Source of the DNA: Georhizobium profundi
GTDB taxonomy: Bacteria > Pseudomonadota > Alphaproteobacteria > Rhizobiales > Rhizobiaceae
DNA: 64,000 bases
NCBI RefSeq assembly: GCF_003952725.1
Contig: NZ_CP032509.1
Location: 1,822,001-1,886,000, forward strand
Reading direction: 5' to 3'
Part shown: positions 1-8,313 of the stretch, piece by piece
How the letters are laid out: every line of letters starts with the position of its first letter
Numbering within the stretch: the stretch's first letter is position 1
Program-made: the position numbers and the translations under genes
The notes under the pieces: model-generated
The model's database searches: none
Told to the model about the DNA's origin: nothing
Seen by the model: the letters and a program-made list of their open reading frames with translations, nothing else

Positions 1-102
1 AAGGGAAAGTCGATCGCGGCGAAAGGCGTTGAAGTTCGGTGCGATCCAACTTTTCAGCAGACGCGGAAGTCCGGCAATGTAATCCGGCAGCACAGGTTTC
101 AC
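1..102 (-). CDS. Possible start of an unrecognised gene running off the left edge
   Basis: An open frame on the minus strand begins at a GTG (102-100) preceded at five bases by a GGAGG ribosome binding site and stays open for all 34 codons to the window edge. It lies just downstream of the thioesterase gene on the same strand, so the two could form an operon. The visible peptide (VKPVLPDYIAGLPRL and onward) matches no family I recognise. The call rests on the ribosome binding site and the open frame alone; 34 codons could be open by chance in GC-rich DNA. Confidence 0.35.
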   Translation of the reverse strand, partial: MKPVLPDYIAGLPRLLKSWIAPNFNAFRRDRLSL

Positions 103-139
103 TGCTTCCTCCACCAGACCATTGGCGCAAGCATCGTCA

Positions 140-625
140 TCAAGGCTGTTGTCGCTTCAATGCGATGCCACGCCCAACCATGGCTGGTTGCGGCAGCGAC
201 TGGTGGGCGGCGGCAAGAGCATCGATTTTCTCGCGGATATCATCCGGAATGGTCGCCACCTTTCGGACGCTCATGTCGATGTGCAGCAGCAGCGTTTCGC
301 TGGTGGCCGACAGCCAGCCATCGGTGTGGAACAGTTCCTGATAGAGATGAAGCCGTTTGGCGTCGTGGTTCACGAGTTGCAGCGAGCAGCGGGTCATGTC
401 GCCCGCATGCACTTCCCTGACATAACGGACATGCGCCTCGGCGGTGAAGAAGCTCAGCTTGCGCTGCTCTATATACTCCGGCCCGCAGTCGAGCTTTGTG
501 AACAGGTGGTCGACCGCGTGATCGAAGAGGACGTTGTAGTAGGCCATGTTAAGATGACCGTTGAAGTCGATCCATTCCTGGCGCACTTCCTCGGGCGGAG
601 CGAGGACCGGACTATCAAAAAGCAT
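140..625 (-). CDS. Hotdog-fold thioesterase family protein
   Basis: About 161 residues, the usual size of a single hotdog-fold thioesterase of the 4-hydroxybenzoyl-CoA thioesterase type. The segment DFNGHLNMAYYNVLFDHAVD matches the family's active-site region, with the DxNGHLNNxxY-like pattern whose Asp and Asn/His neighbourhood carries out acyl-CoA hydrolysis. An upstream in-frame ATG at 709 would add 28 residues without family character, so the ATG at 625 is preferred. The substrate cannot be told from sequence; relatives act on short or medium acyl-CoA and some sit beside carnitine or betaine catabolism genes. It is divergent from the dehydrogenase gene to the right. Confidence 0.8.
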   Translation of the reverse strand: MLFDSPVLAPPEEVRQEWIDFNGHLNMAYYNVLFDHAVDHLFTKLDCGPEYIEQRKLSFFTAEAHVRYVREVHAGDMTRCSLQLVNHDAKRLHLYQELFHTDGWLSATSETLLLHIDMSVRKVATIPDDIREKIDALAAAHQSLPQPAMVGRGIALKRQQP

Positions 626-727
626 GGATCGTCCCGCTGCTTCGATTGTATCAAGGTGCAAATGACACTTTAACGGTCGAGGCCATGCCTGCAAGGCAGG
701 CGACAGCATTGGGGTGGAGGACGATCA

Positions 728-2140
728 GTGGCTTTGGCGGATATCCGATCGGGCGCGCGGGACGAGACAGCGATCGGCGAGGTGCTCCGGACCTTGCGCG
801 ATCGGTTTGGCGATCGGCTGCAGACAGGCGAGGCGATGCGAGCGCAGCATGCGCACACGACGACCTATATCGCCGGGCAGCTGCCCGATGGCGTGGTGTT
901 CGCCGAAAGCGCGGAGGATGTGCGGACAGTCGTTCAGATCGCGGCTGCACACCGCACTCCGATCATTCCGTTCGGTGTCGGCAGTTCGCTGGAAGGTCAT
1001 GTGAATGCGCCGAATGGCGGGATCTCGCTCGATATGTCGCGGATGAACCGCATCATCGAGGTCAATCCCGAAGACATGGATTGCACGGTCGAGCCAGGCA
1101 TTACCCGCGAGGCCCTCAATGCCCAGTTGCGCGATACGGGCCTTTTCTTCCCTATCGATCCGGGCGCCAATGCGAGCATCGGCGGCATGGCATCGACCCG
1201 CGCATCCGGCACAAACGCGGTGCGCTACGGCACGATGCGGGACAATGTCATCGCGGTGACGGCAGTCACGGCAAGCGGGGAAGAGATCCGAACGGCGCGC
1301 CGCGCGCGCAAATCTTCCGCGGGCTATGATCTCACGCGGCTCTTCGTGGGCGCCGAAGGCACGCTCGGCGTGATCACGTCAGTGACGCTGCGGCTTGCCG
1401 GCATCCCGCAGGCCGTGTCCGGTGGTGTGTGCGCGTTCAAGACGATCCATGATGCCTGCTCGGCGGTCATCATGACGATCCAGATGGGGATACCCGTCGC
1501 CCGCATCGAACTGCTGGATGCTCTACAGATCCGGGCCTGCAACGCCTATTCAGGGCTCAACTATCCCGAGACGCCGGCATTGTTCCTCGAATTCCACGGT
1601 ACGGAAGCGGGCGTGCGCGAGCAGGCGGCCCTTTTCGCCGACATCGCCGAAGAGTGCGGCGGTGGCACTTTCTCCTGGGAAACGGACCCGGAAGCACGGG
1701 CGCGACTCTGGAAGGCCCGGCACAATGCGTATTGGGCGGCGCTGCAGCTTCGGCCGGGTGCCGGCGCGGTCTCAACCGATGTCTGCGTTCCCATCTCCAA
1801 GTTGGCGGAATGCGTCGAGGAAACGCAGCGAGACATCATCGAGACAGGCCTGATCGCGCCGATCGTCGGCCATGCGGGGGACGGTAATTTCCATGTGCTC
1901 GTGCTGATGGACATGGCCGATACCCTTGAGATCGAGCGCGCGGAAGCCTTCATCGGGCGGCTGAACGCACGGGCGCTCGCTTTCGACGGCACGTGCACCG
2001 GCGAGCATGGCATCGGACAGGGCAAGATGCGCTATCTGCCCTTGGAACTCGGCGGCAGTGTGGATGTGATGAGGGCCATCAAGCGCTCGCTCGATCCTCA
2101 CGACATCATGAACCCCGGTAAAATCTTTGATTTGACGTGA
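728..2140 (+). CDS. FAD-binding 2-hydroxyacid dehydrogenase (D-lactate dehydrogenase/GlcD family)
   Basis: A 470-residue flavoprotein of the vanillyl-alcohol-oxidase fold. The FAD-binding segments PFGVGSSLEGH (about residue 80) and DPGANASIGG (about 143) are clear. The C-terminal substrate domain has GHAGDGNFH (about 381), whose His is typically a metal or substrate ligand, and CTGEHGIGQGK (about 423), the family signature. Members oxidise D-lactate, glycolate or other D-2-hydroxyacids and pass electrons to cytochrome c or quinone. The GTG start has a GGAGG site ten bases upstream. The closest general match is cytochrome-dependent D-lactate dehydrogenase, but glycolate or 2-hydroxyglutarate oxidation cannot be excluded. 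It stands as a single gene. Confidence 0.88.
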   Translation: MALADIRSGARDETAIGEVLRTLRDRFGDRLQTGEAMRAQHAHTTTYIAGQLPDGVVFAESAEDVRTVVQIAAAHRTPIIPFGVGSSLEGHVNAPNGGISLDMSRMNRIIEVNPEDMDCTVEPGITREALNAQLRDTGLFFPIDPGANASIGGMASTRASGTNAVRYGTMRDNVIAVTAVTASGEEIRTARRARKSSAGYDLTRLFVGAEGTLGVITSVTLRLAGIPQAVSGGVCAFKTIHDACSAVIMTIQMGIPVARIELLDALQIRACNAYSGLNYPETPALFLEFHGTEAGVREQAALFADIAEECGGGTFSWETDPEARARLWKARHNAYWAALQLRPGAGAVSTDVCVPISKLAECVEETQRDIIETGLIAPIVGHAGDGNFHVLVLMDMADTLEIERAEAFIGRLNARALAFDGTCTGEHGIGQGKMRYLPLELGGSVDVMRAIKRSLDPHDIMNPGKIFDLT

Positions 2141-2226
2141 TTCTCCCGTATCAGTGCGGGGCTGGATCCGGCCGGTAGCCCGTCACGGATCGCCGTTGCT
2201 ACCCGCAGTTCAAGGAGTCTTTTGCG

Positions 2227-5200
2227 CTGGCTCGTCTGTTCGTCTTTATCGGCAGCCTGATCGTCGTCGTCCTGTTTGCAGCGCTGATCGTTCCTCCCTT
2301 CGTCGATTGGAGCAACTATCGCGCTGAATTCGAGCGGGAGGCGAGCCGTATTCTCGGCCAGCGGGTTGTCGTTCATGGCAGCGCCGACGCCAGGCTTCTG
2401 CCCTTTCCGTCTGTCACCTTCAACGATGTGGAAGTGGGCGGATCGGCCGGCGAGGGCGTTCCTGCCGAAGACGCGATGATGCGGATCGCGCGCTTCTCGA
2501 TGGATGCCGAACTGGCGCCTTTTCTCAGCGGTGAAGTGCGCATCTTCGACATGCGCATCGAAGACCCGCATCTGACGGTACAGCTCGATGAAAACGGTGT
2601 CATCGACTGGGCGCAAAGGACCGAACAGGCGCTGCCAACCGCAAATGTCGTTCTCGAGCGAGTTGCTATCACCAATGGCCATTTGACCGTCCAGGATGGG
2701 CAGAACGGGCGCGTGCATGAAATCGAGGATGTCCAGGCGACCGTCTCGGCGGATGCGCTGATCGGACCCTGGCGCGTCACCGGCACTGCCCGGCGCGGCG
2801 ACGAGAGCGCTGCCTTCTCCATCACGACCGGACCCGTGAACGATCAGGGCACGATCCGCGTGACAACGCGGCTTTCGCCCGATCGCCATCCGATCTCGCT
2901 CGAGCTTGATGGCGATGCCCGGTTCGTGGACGGCCAGCCTCGCTATGCCGGCAATTTCGTGGTGCAGATGTTGCGCGCGCAGGCGGAGCCGGGTGCTTCG
3001 CAAACGGTGAGAGCCGGGCCTGCAGCGGCGGCGCTGCGCGGCAGCGGAAGGTTCGAGGCCGAGAGCGACCGGCTTCGCATTCCCGACTATCGCCTTGAGG
3101 TCGGCGCGGCCACCGACCCTTACGTCGTCACCGGCGAGGCGACGCTCGATACCGGTCCCGAGCCTGAATTTCTCGTTATTGCCGACGGCCAGCAGATCGA
3201 TGTCGACCGGATCGGCGATGCCGGTTCGGCACCAGGGGATGAGGCGGCCACCGACGGTCAAGCGACTGAAGCCGAGATCGACGAGCCTGTGGTCGCGCTG
3301 TCGGCCGCCGAGCGGGTCGCCACTTTCCGCGACATCATCGCGCAAATTCCGATCCCCGATCTTCCGGGCAGCGTCAGTCTCAATCTGCCGGCGGTCGTGG
3401 CGGGAGAGACCACGCTGCGGGATGTCAGCATCGAAGCGGCTCCCGACAATGGCGAAGCATGGCGGGTCGATCGATTCCGCGCATCGCTGCCGGGCCGCAC
3501 GCTGATCGAAGCGTCGGGTGACTTGGCTTTGGGCGAGGATTTCGGCTTTTCCGGCGATCTCGTCGTGGCGTCGAGCCAGCCGAGCGGCCTTGCTTCATGG
3601 TTGCGCGGCTCCGTACCGCCGGCCATTCGCGGGCTCACTGCTGCCGGTTTCCAAGCCGACGTGCAGCTGACGACGGGCTATCAGCGCTTCGAGAACCTGG
3701 AACTTGCGATCGGTCCGGCGACCCTTCAGGGCCGCTTCGAGCGCGTGACGCAATCGGAAGTGCCGTCGCTCGCGGTCGATCTTTCCGGCGACACGCTCGA
3801 TCTCGACGCACTTTCGGCGCTGGTCGGGCTGTTCGGCGATGGTGACAGCCAGCCCGGCATCGCAGGGCATGATCTTGCGGCGCGCTTCAGGGCGGAGAAT
3901 TTCACGGCCGACGGCATCGCTATGTCCGATGTCGACACGGCATTTACCTATGGCAGCGGGCTGCTCGACATCGAGCGGTTGTCGGTTGGCGACATCGAAG
4001 GTGCTGCAATTTCCGCGGTCGGCGTTTTCTCCGATCTGCGCATCGAACCGCAGGGGCGGGCAGACATACGCATTTCCTCCGAGAATCCGGCTGCGGCGCT
4101 GGCTCTGGCCGAGCGCCGGTTGCGGGGCGTGATCGACCTGTCGCATTTCCGGCAGAACGCCGCGCTCTTCCGCGAGACGGATCTGACTGTCGAACTGACG
4201 CTCGGCTCGGCGCGTGATGCGCCGCGTCAGAACGGCAGCAGCGGTTATTCGCTGGATATCGAAGGCACGAGCGGCGGCAGCACCATCGCCGCCAGCGTGT
4301 CGAGTGATGTTTCCACAGTCGGCGCTGATGTTCCGCTCGATCTGACGTTCGAGGCAGAGCATCCGCGGTCCGATCATCTTCTGGCGCAGATCGGATTGCC
4401 GGTTCTCCCTTTCGATGTCGGCGGACCGATGCGCATCGACGGTACCGTGGACGGGGTTCTTTCCAACAGCGCTTCGGTTGCGGCGACGCTTGCCAGCCCG
4501 GGATTGTCCCTGCGGGTCGATGGCGCCACGTCGTTTGCGCAATCACGCCTCTCGGCCGGCGAGCTTGATGTCGTGCTCGCCGCTGAAGACCTCGATCCTT
4601 ATCTGCTGCTGACAGGGCTCGGACTGCCGGGTTTCGGCAGCGGTCTGCCCGCCGATCTCACTGCCAGAGTCACGGTCGAGAACGATCTCTGGAGGATCGA
4701 GCGGCTGGAAGGGCAGATTGCGGATAATCCGCTGTCGGCCGATTTGACCGTCAGTCGTGACGAAGATGTCCGCATCGACGGATCGCTGGACATCGGTTTG
4801 CTCGATCTGCCCTGGCTCGCCGAAGCGCTGGCAGGCGCTCCGCTTCGTTCCGGCAGTGCCGAAGCGTGGTCCGATCGAGAGTTGCTGCAGACTGCTCCCT
4901 ATCCGTTCGTCCTGGATGTTGCCGTCACGGCCGATGAGGCGGAACTGGGTCACGCCGAACCTGCCCAGACGCTCTCGACGCGGCTTGGCTACCAGGACGG
5001 TACGCTGATGCTGTCCCAGACCGAAGGCGAATGGCTGGGCGGACGCATCTCGGGCGATACGGCTTTCGGTGTTGCCGACGATACGGGCGTCGTGCGGCTG
5101 CAGGCACAGCTGGTCGACGCCGATATCGGGCGGATCTTCGCCGACACCCCCGAACTCGCGAACCTGTCCGGCCGGGCAGGGATCGCCATCGCTCTCGATG

Positions 5201-6150
5201 GCACCGGCAAGAGTCCGCAGGCGGTGGTTGGAGCACTGAGCGGATCAGCGACACTGCAGCTCGACGACCTCCGCATCGGCGGCCTCGATCAGCAGGCATT
5301 TTCTGCAATCCTCGCAGGCGCAGATGCGCAAGGCTTTATCATCGACGAGGCGACGGTCGCGGATCTCGCCGCCGAAGCCCTGGATGCAGGCGCTTTCACC
5401 TCGAGCAGGCTGGCAGTACCGATCAACGTGGCCGGCGGCGTTGCCCGCGCCTCCAGCATCGTGATGCAAGGCGAGGGCGCTTCCTTATCGGGTGACGGTG
5501 CATTGGATCTACGCACCATGGCGCTGAACGCGAGCTTCGATCTTGTTTTCGAGGCCGGAGACGAAGCGATGCCCGGCGCATTGCCGGCCGTTGACGTCGC
5601 CGTGCGCGGCACCTTGGAGGCGCCGGAGGTTTCGCTGACGGCGATCGATCTCGCCAATTTCTTGTCGTTGCGCGCCTATGAGCGTGAGCGACGCCGGGTC
5701 GAACGGGTTCAGGCGGCGGTGCTCGAAAAGCAGAGGCTGCGCCGTGAAGCAGCGCTTCTGCGTGCCGATATCGCCGCACGGGCAACGGAGCGCGAAGAGC
5801 GCGCTGCAGCCGAAGCCGAGCGGTTGGCGCGGGAAGCGGAGCGGCAGGCAGAGGAAGCGGCACGGCGTGCAGCCGAAGCGCAGGCAGCGGAAGATGCGCT
5901 GCGCGATGCTCCGCCGCCGGAGGTGCCGCTTCCGGCTGCGCCACCATTCCAGATACCCCCGAGCGATGTGCCGGGCGAACAGCCGGCGCTCGAAGGCTGG
6001 GATCAGCCCTTCGACGAACAGAGTTTCGATGGTCAGGCGATCAATCCGTCCCTGCCTGGCGACGTGCCCGCCAATGGCTTGCCTAGCGGACCCGCTCCAA
6101 CGCCTGATTTCCAGACGCTTCCCGGGGTCGATCTCAACGCTGTCGAATGA
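2227..6150 (+). CDS. AsmA family protein, apparent CTG start
   Basis: A protein of about 1307 residues. Residues 2-24 form a membrane anchor (ARLFVFIGSLIVVVLFAALI) followed by PPFVDWSNYR, the usual AsmA N-terminus. The long middle part is rich in beta-strand repeats, as in AsmA/TamB-like proteins that bridge the periplasm and affect outer-membrane lipid or protein assembly. Residues about 1150-1228 form an Ala/Glu/Arg-rich coiled coil and the tail is Pro-rich. No ATG, GTG or TTG exists in frame upstream of a GTG at 2428, yet the anchor is encoded before it. AGGAG at 2213-2217 precedes CTG 2227 by nine bases, so CTG is taken as the start. Starting at 2428 would delete the anchor. The stop lies nine bases from that of the convergent next gene. 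Confidence 0.88.
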   Translation: MARLFVFIGSLIVVVLFAALIVPPFVDWSNYRAEFEREASRILGQRVVVHGSADARLLPFPSVTFNDVEVGGSAGEGVPAEDAMMRIARFSMDAELAPFLSGEVRIFDMRIEDPHLTVQLDENGVIDWAQRTEQALPTANVVLERVAITNGHLTVQDGQNGRVHEIEDVQATVSADALIGPWRVTGTARRGDESAAFSITTGPVNDQGTIRVTTRLSPDRHPISLELDGDARFVDGQPRYAGNFVVQMLRAQAEPGASQTVRAGPAAAALRGSGRFEAESDRLRIPDYRLEVGAATDPYVVTGEATLDTGPEPEFLVIADGQQIDVDRIGDAGSAPGDEAATDGQATEAEIDEPVVALSAAERVATFRDIIAQIPIPDLPGSVSLNLPAVVAGETTLRDVSIEAAPDNGEAWRVDRFRASLPGRTLIEASGDLALGEDFGFSGDLVVASSQPSGLASWLRGSVPPAIRGLTAAGFQADVQLTTGYQRFENLELAIGPATLQGRFERVTQSEVPSLAVDLSGDTLDLDALSALVGLFGDGDSQPGIAGHDLAARFRAENFTADGIAMSDVDTAFTYGSGLLDIERLSVGDIEGAAISAVGVFSDLRIEPQGRADIRISSENPAAALALAERRLRGVIDLSHFRQNAALFRETDLTVELTLGSARDAPRQNGSSGYSLDIEGTSGGSTIAASVSSDVSTVGADVPLDLTFEAEHPRSDHLLAQIGLPVLPFDVGGPMRIDGTVDGVLSNSASVAATLASPGLSLRVDGATSFAQSRLSAGELDVVLAAEDLDPYLLLTGLGLPGFGSGLPADLTARVTVENDLWRIERLEGQIADNPLSADLTVSRDEDVRIDGSLDIGLLDLPWLAEALAGAPLRSGSAEAWSDRELLQTAPYPFVLDVAVTADEAELGHAEPAQTLSTRLGYQDGTLMLSQTEGEWLGGRISGDTAFGVADDTGVVRLQAQLVDADIGRIFADTPELANLSGRAGIAIALDGTGKSPQAVVGALSGSATLQLDDLRIGGLDQQAFSAILAGADAQGFIIDEATVADLAAEALDAGAFTSSRLAVPINVAGGVARASSIVMQGEGASLSGDGALDLRTMALNASFDLVFEAGDEAMPGALPAVDVAVRGTLEAPEVSLTAIDLANFLSLRAYERERRRVERVQAAVLEKQRLRREAALLRADIAARATEREERAAAEAERLAREAERQAEEAARRAAEAQAAEDALRDAPPPEVPLPAAPPFQIPPSDVPGEQPALEGWDQPFDEQSFDGQAINPSLPGDVPANGLPSGPAPTPDFQTLPGVDLNAVE

Positions 6151-6158
6151 TCAACGGA

Positions 6159-6377
6159 TCAGTGGCCGGCTGAAGCTTTGAGCGCAGCCAATACGTGAAG
6201 CCGGATTGCGGAGGATAGATTGCAGTCCGGCGCCCGTTCCGCGTCGATCTCGCCGATCAAAGCCGCGATCGGTAATTCGCGCGCTTTGGCGAGTGCCTGA
6301 AGCTCCGTCCAGAACGCGTCTTCCAGTGAAAATGAGGTGCGATGGCCGCTCAGCGAAATCGAGTGCTTACGGATCAT
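6159..6377 (-). CDS. Ribbon-helix-helix domain protein (RHH_4 type)
   Basis: A 72-residue protein. After a short basic N-terminus, HSISLSGHRTSFSLEDAFW fits the beta strand and first helix of the RHH_4 family, in which the strand and two helices form the whole protein. Such proteins are small DNA-binding or DNA-binding-like proteins common in alphaproteobacteria; no target is known to me. It is the last gene of a minus-strand run with a DUF4169 gene (37 bp gap) and sspB, which suggests co-transcription with them. Confidence 0.75.
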   Translation of the reverse strand: MIRKHSISLSGHRTSFSLEDAFWTELQALAKARELPIAALIGEIDAERAPDCNLSSAIRLHVLAALKASAGH

Positions 6378-6413
6378 GCCGTCACACCCGCAGAGGAACG
6401 AGAAGCGGCTGCG

Positions 6414-6623
6414 TCAGTTTCCATCGTCCAGCTTGACCGGCTCTGTCGTTTCACGGCGGCCGGCCTCCAAGCGTCTGTCGACGAGCGTGTTCAACGCTGA
6501 TGTCGCCTGCTTTTCGCTTTTCGTGCGACCGAAGGTGATGCGGTTTTGAGCCGCGCGGCTTTCGTCCTCTGCCCGTTTGCGGCGCTTTCGAGCCTGGCGC
6601 AGATTGACGATATCGCCGGACAT
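6414..6623 (-). CDS. DUF4169 family protein
   Basis: A 69-residue, strongly basic and hydrophilic protein beginning MSGDIVNLRQARKRRKRAE, the pattern of DUF4169. A longer frame reaching 6716 would overlap the end of sspB and adds only low-complexity Ser/Thr/Arg sequence, so ATG 6623 is chosen. It starts seven bases after the sspB stop, which points to one transcript. Function is unknown; the N-terminal NLRQARKxxxR segment recurs across small rhizobial proteins. Confidence 0.75.
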   Translation of the reverse strand: MSGDIVNLRQARKRRKRAEDESRAAQNRITFGRTKSEKQATSALNTLVDRRLEAGRRETTEPVKLDDGN

Positions 6624-6630
6624 CGTCGGC

Positions 6631-7188
6631 TCAGTTCTTCTTGCGGAATGCGTCGAGCGACACGACGTCGGCGCCGGACTTCTTGCCGCCCTTGGGCTTG
6701 TCGTCGTCGCCTTCACCGGATGCGGCAGGCGCGTCGTCGAGCGGGCCTTCCATCAGTTCTTCCGTCAGCGAAGCGACGGGATCGAAGGTTTCCGCAGTGT
6801 CGTCTTCGCCAACGAGCGAGACTTCGCCGGGTGCGCTGTCGAATTCGAGCTCGAAATTGACGGAGGGATCATAGAACCCGCGCACGGCCGAGAACGGGAT
6901 CACGAGCTTTTCGGGCGTATCGGAGAAGGACAGGCCGATCTCGAACAGCGTCTCGGTGACTTTCAGATCCCAGAACTGGTGCTGGATGACGATCGTCATC
7001 TGGTCCTGATACTTCTTGCGCAGCGCCGGCGAAATGCGCACGCCGGGAGCGTTCGTCATGAAGGTGATGAAGAAATGGTGATCGCCGGGGAGGGACCCCG
7101 TGGCGGCGCATTCCGATAACACTTTGCGGATCACGCCGCGAAGCGCGTCCTGCGCAAGAATGTCGTAGCGGATGTGGTCCTGCACCAT
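6631..7188 (-). CDS. sspB: SspB, ClpXP adaptor for ssrA-tagged proteins
   Basis: A 185-residue protein with the alphaproteobacterial SspB fold: residues 1-120 carry the substrate-binding domain (FFITFMTNAPGVRISPAL, DQMTIVIQHQFWDL, IPFSAVRGFYDPSVNFELEF), followed by an acidic, low-complexity linker and a conserved C-terminal patch ADVVSLDAFRKKN. In known SspB proteins the C-terminus docks on the ClpX zinc-binding domain and the body holds the N-terminal part of the ssrA degradation tag. The tmRNA gene that encodes that tag lies 84 bp upstream on the same strand, so the tag and its reader are adjacent. The ATG at 7188 gives the standard N-terminus. Confidence 0.93.
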   Translation of the reverse strand: MVQDHIRYDILAQDALRGVIRKVLSECAATGSLPGDHHFFITFMTNAPGVRISPALRKKYQDQMTIVIQHQFWDLKVTETLFEIGLSFSDTPEKLVIPFSAVRGFYDPSVNFELEFDSAPGEVSLVGEDDTAETFDPVASLTEELMEGPLDDAPAASGEGDDDKPKGGKKSGADVVSLDAFRKKN

Positions 7189-7271
7189 GGGGCCATTTCT
7201 TTCTTATTCGCTGTTTCGGCCGACCGTGCGAGTCGGCATGCGCCGTCTATAGACCAAATCATTGAGAAGGT

Positions 7272-7610
7272 GGAGGCTTCTGTTGCCAGGTGCCTCCGGA
7301 CCCCGCCTAGCCGAGCATACCGACTAGGGCTTGAATTGAAACTGTCGCGCTGCCCTTAGGCGGCGAGACGAGCTTCTGCATAGTTGTCGTTTGCAACTAC
7401 AAGTTTGACCCGATAACGGTGGTATCATGCCGGGCAAAAAGTCGATCTTTACACTCCCGTCGATCCTATTTCGCCCCCATCATCAACCGGCCTGGCAAGC
7501 GCGCTTGCAACCGTCGGTTCATGGTGGAGGCGCCGGGTACCGCCCCCGGGTCCGAAGAGCTTATTACACCGCCCGTTTATTGCCATAGTCGCCTTGCGAC
7601 GACAGTCGAG
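7272..7610 (-). ncRNA. ssrA: tmRNA, circularly permuted two-piece form
   Basis: The minus strand first encodes the acceptor piece, ending at position 7522 in GCGCCTCCACCA with a T-arm-like GGACCCGGGGGCGGTACCC. An intervening segment follows, then the coding piece starting at 7478 with GGGGGCGAAATAGGATCGAC. The tag frame is 7394-7356 (GCA AAC GAC AAC TAT ... GCC GCC TAA), giving ANDNYAEARLAA after the tRNA-borne Ala. Such permutation is typical of alphaproteobacteria. The 3' end is placed after the GGAGGC/GCCTCC hairpin (7272-7297); the 5' end near 7610 is an estimate. It rescues stalled ribosomes and marks products for ClpXP. Confidence 0.93.
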
Positions 7611-7759
7611 ATATAGGGTTTCCGCCGCTCGATTGAAAGAGGGAATGCGTTCGCATCCCGGCAGATCGCACGTGACGCGCTCGTGAAAATTCGTGTGATG
7701 CGCATTGTGCGAAGAGATGGCATCCATGATCCAGGATTTCGTCGTGGATGGATGTCTTG

Positions 7760-8218
7760 ATGAAGCGTCGCATGCTGCTTGCTGTTTTGACCGCCGCTGC
7801 CTTGTGGCCGCTGATGCCGAAGGCGCAGGCAGAGAAGGTCGATCGCTGGTTTACCGGCCTGGTCGACGGTGTCGCGGTCGGCGGCTATGACCCCGTTGCC
7901 TATTTCACCGAAGGCCAGGCCCGACGTGGCGATCCGTCGATTGCGCTCACGCATGAGGGCGCTATCTTCCACTTCGCGACTGTCGAAAATCGGCAGGCAT
8001 TCAGCGCCGATCCGGATCGCTATGCACCGCAATTTGGGGGCTATTGTGCTTATGCGGTAGCTGAAGGCTACACCGCGAAAGGCGAGCCCGAAGTCTGGGA
8101 CATCGTCGATGGGCGGCTCTATCTCAATTACAGCCGCGGCGTTCAGCGGACCTGGCAGAGCGATATCCCCGGCTATGTGCGCTCGGCGCAGACGAACTGG
8201 CCGACGCTTTCGAAGTGA
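7760..8218 (+). CDS. YHS domain-containing exported protein
   Basis: About 152 residues. An N-terminal signal peptide (MKRRMLLAVLTAAALWPLMP, cleavage near AQA-EK) precedes a YHS-type domain with GVAVGGYDPVAYFTEG, IFHFATVENRQAF and PDRYAPQFGGYCAYAVAEG. Proteins with this domain are usually periplasmic and are thought to bind metal; the small Cys content here (one Cys in GGYCAY) is normal for the subfamily. The ATG at 7748 in the same frame would add four residues; 7760 gives the better signal peptide. It is transcribed away from ssrA and toward thyA, with 95 bp to that gene. Confidence 0.82.
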   Translation: MKRRMLLAVLTAAALWPLMPKAQAEKVDRWFTGLVDGVAVGGYDPVAYFTEGQARRGDPSIALTHEGAIFHFATVENRQAFSADPDRYAPQFGGYCAYAVAEGYTAKGEPEVWDIVDGRLYLNYSRGVQRTWQSDIPGYVRSAQTNWPTLSK

Positions 8219-8313
8219 TTTTGCTTTCCTGTTGATGGCATCGCGCGAATTCGTGCTTTCAAGGCGCTGAGCTTCTATAGTCGGCGCCCGACAAGCGACC
8301 TGCGGTGAGTGGC

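Noticed and set aside
2098..3345. A 415-codon minus-strand frame opposite the AsmA gene
   Set aside because: Composition is that of a complement of a GC-rich gene, and the plus strand has the AsmA signatures.
7419..7616. A 65-codon plus-strand frame over the tmRNA
   Set aside because: It lies opposite the structured RNA gene and has no protein character.
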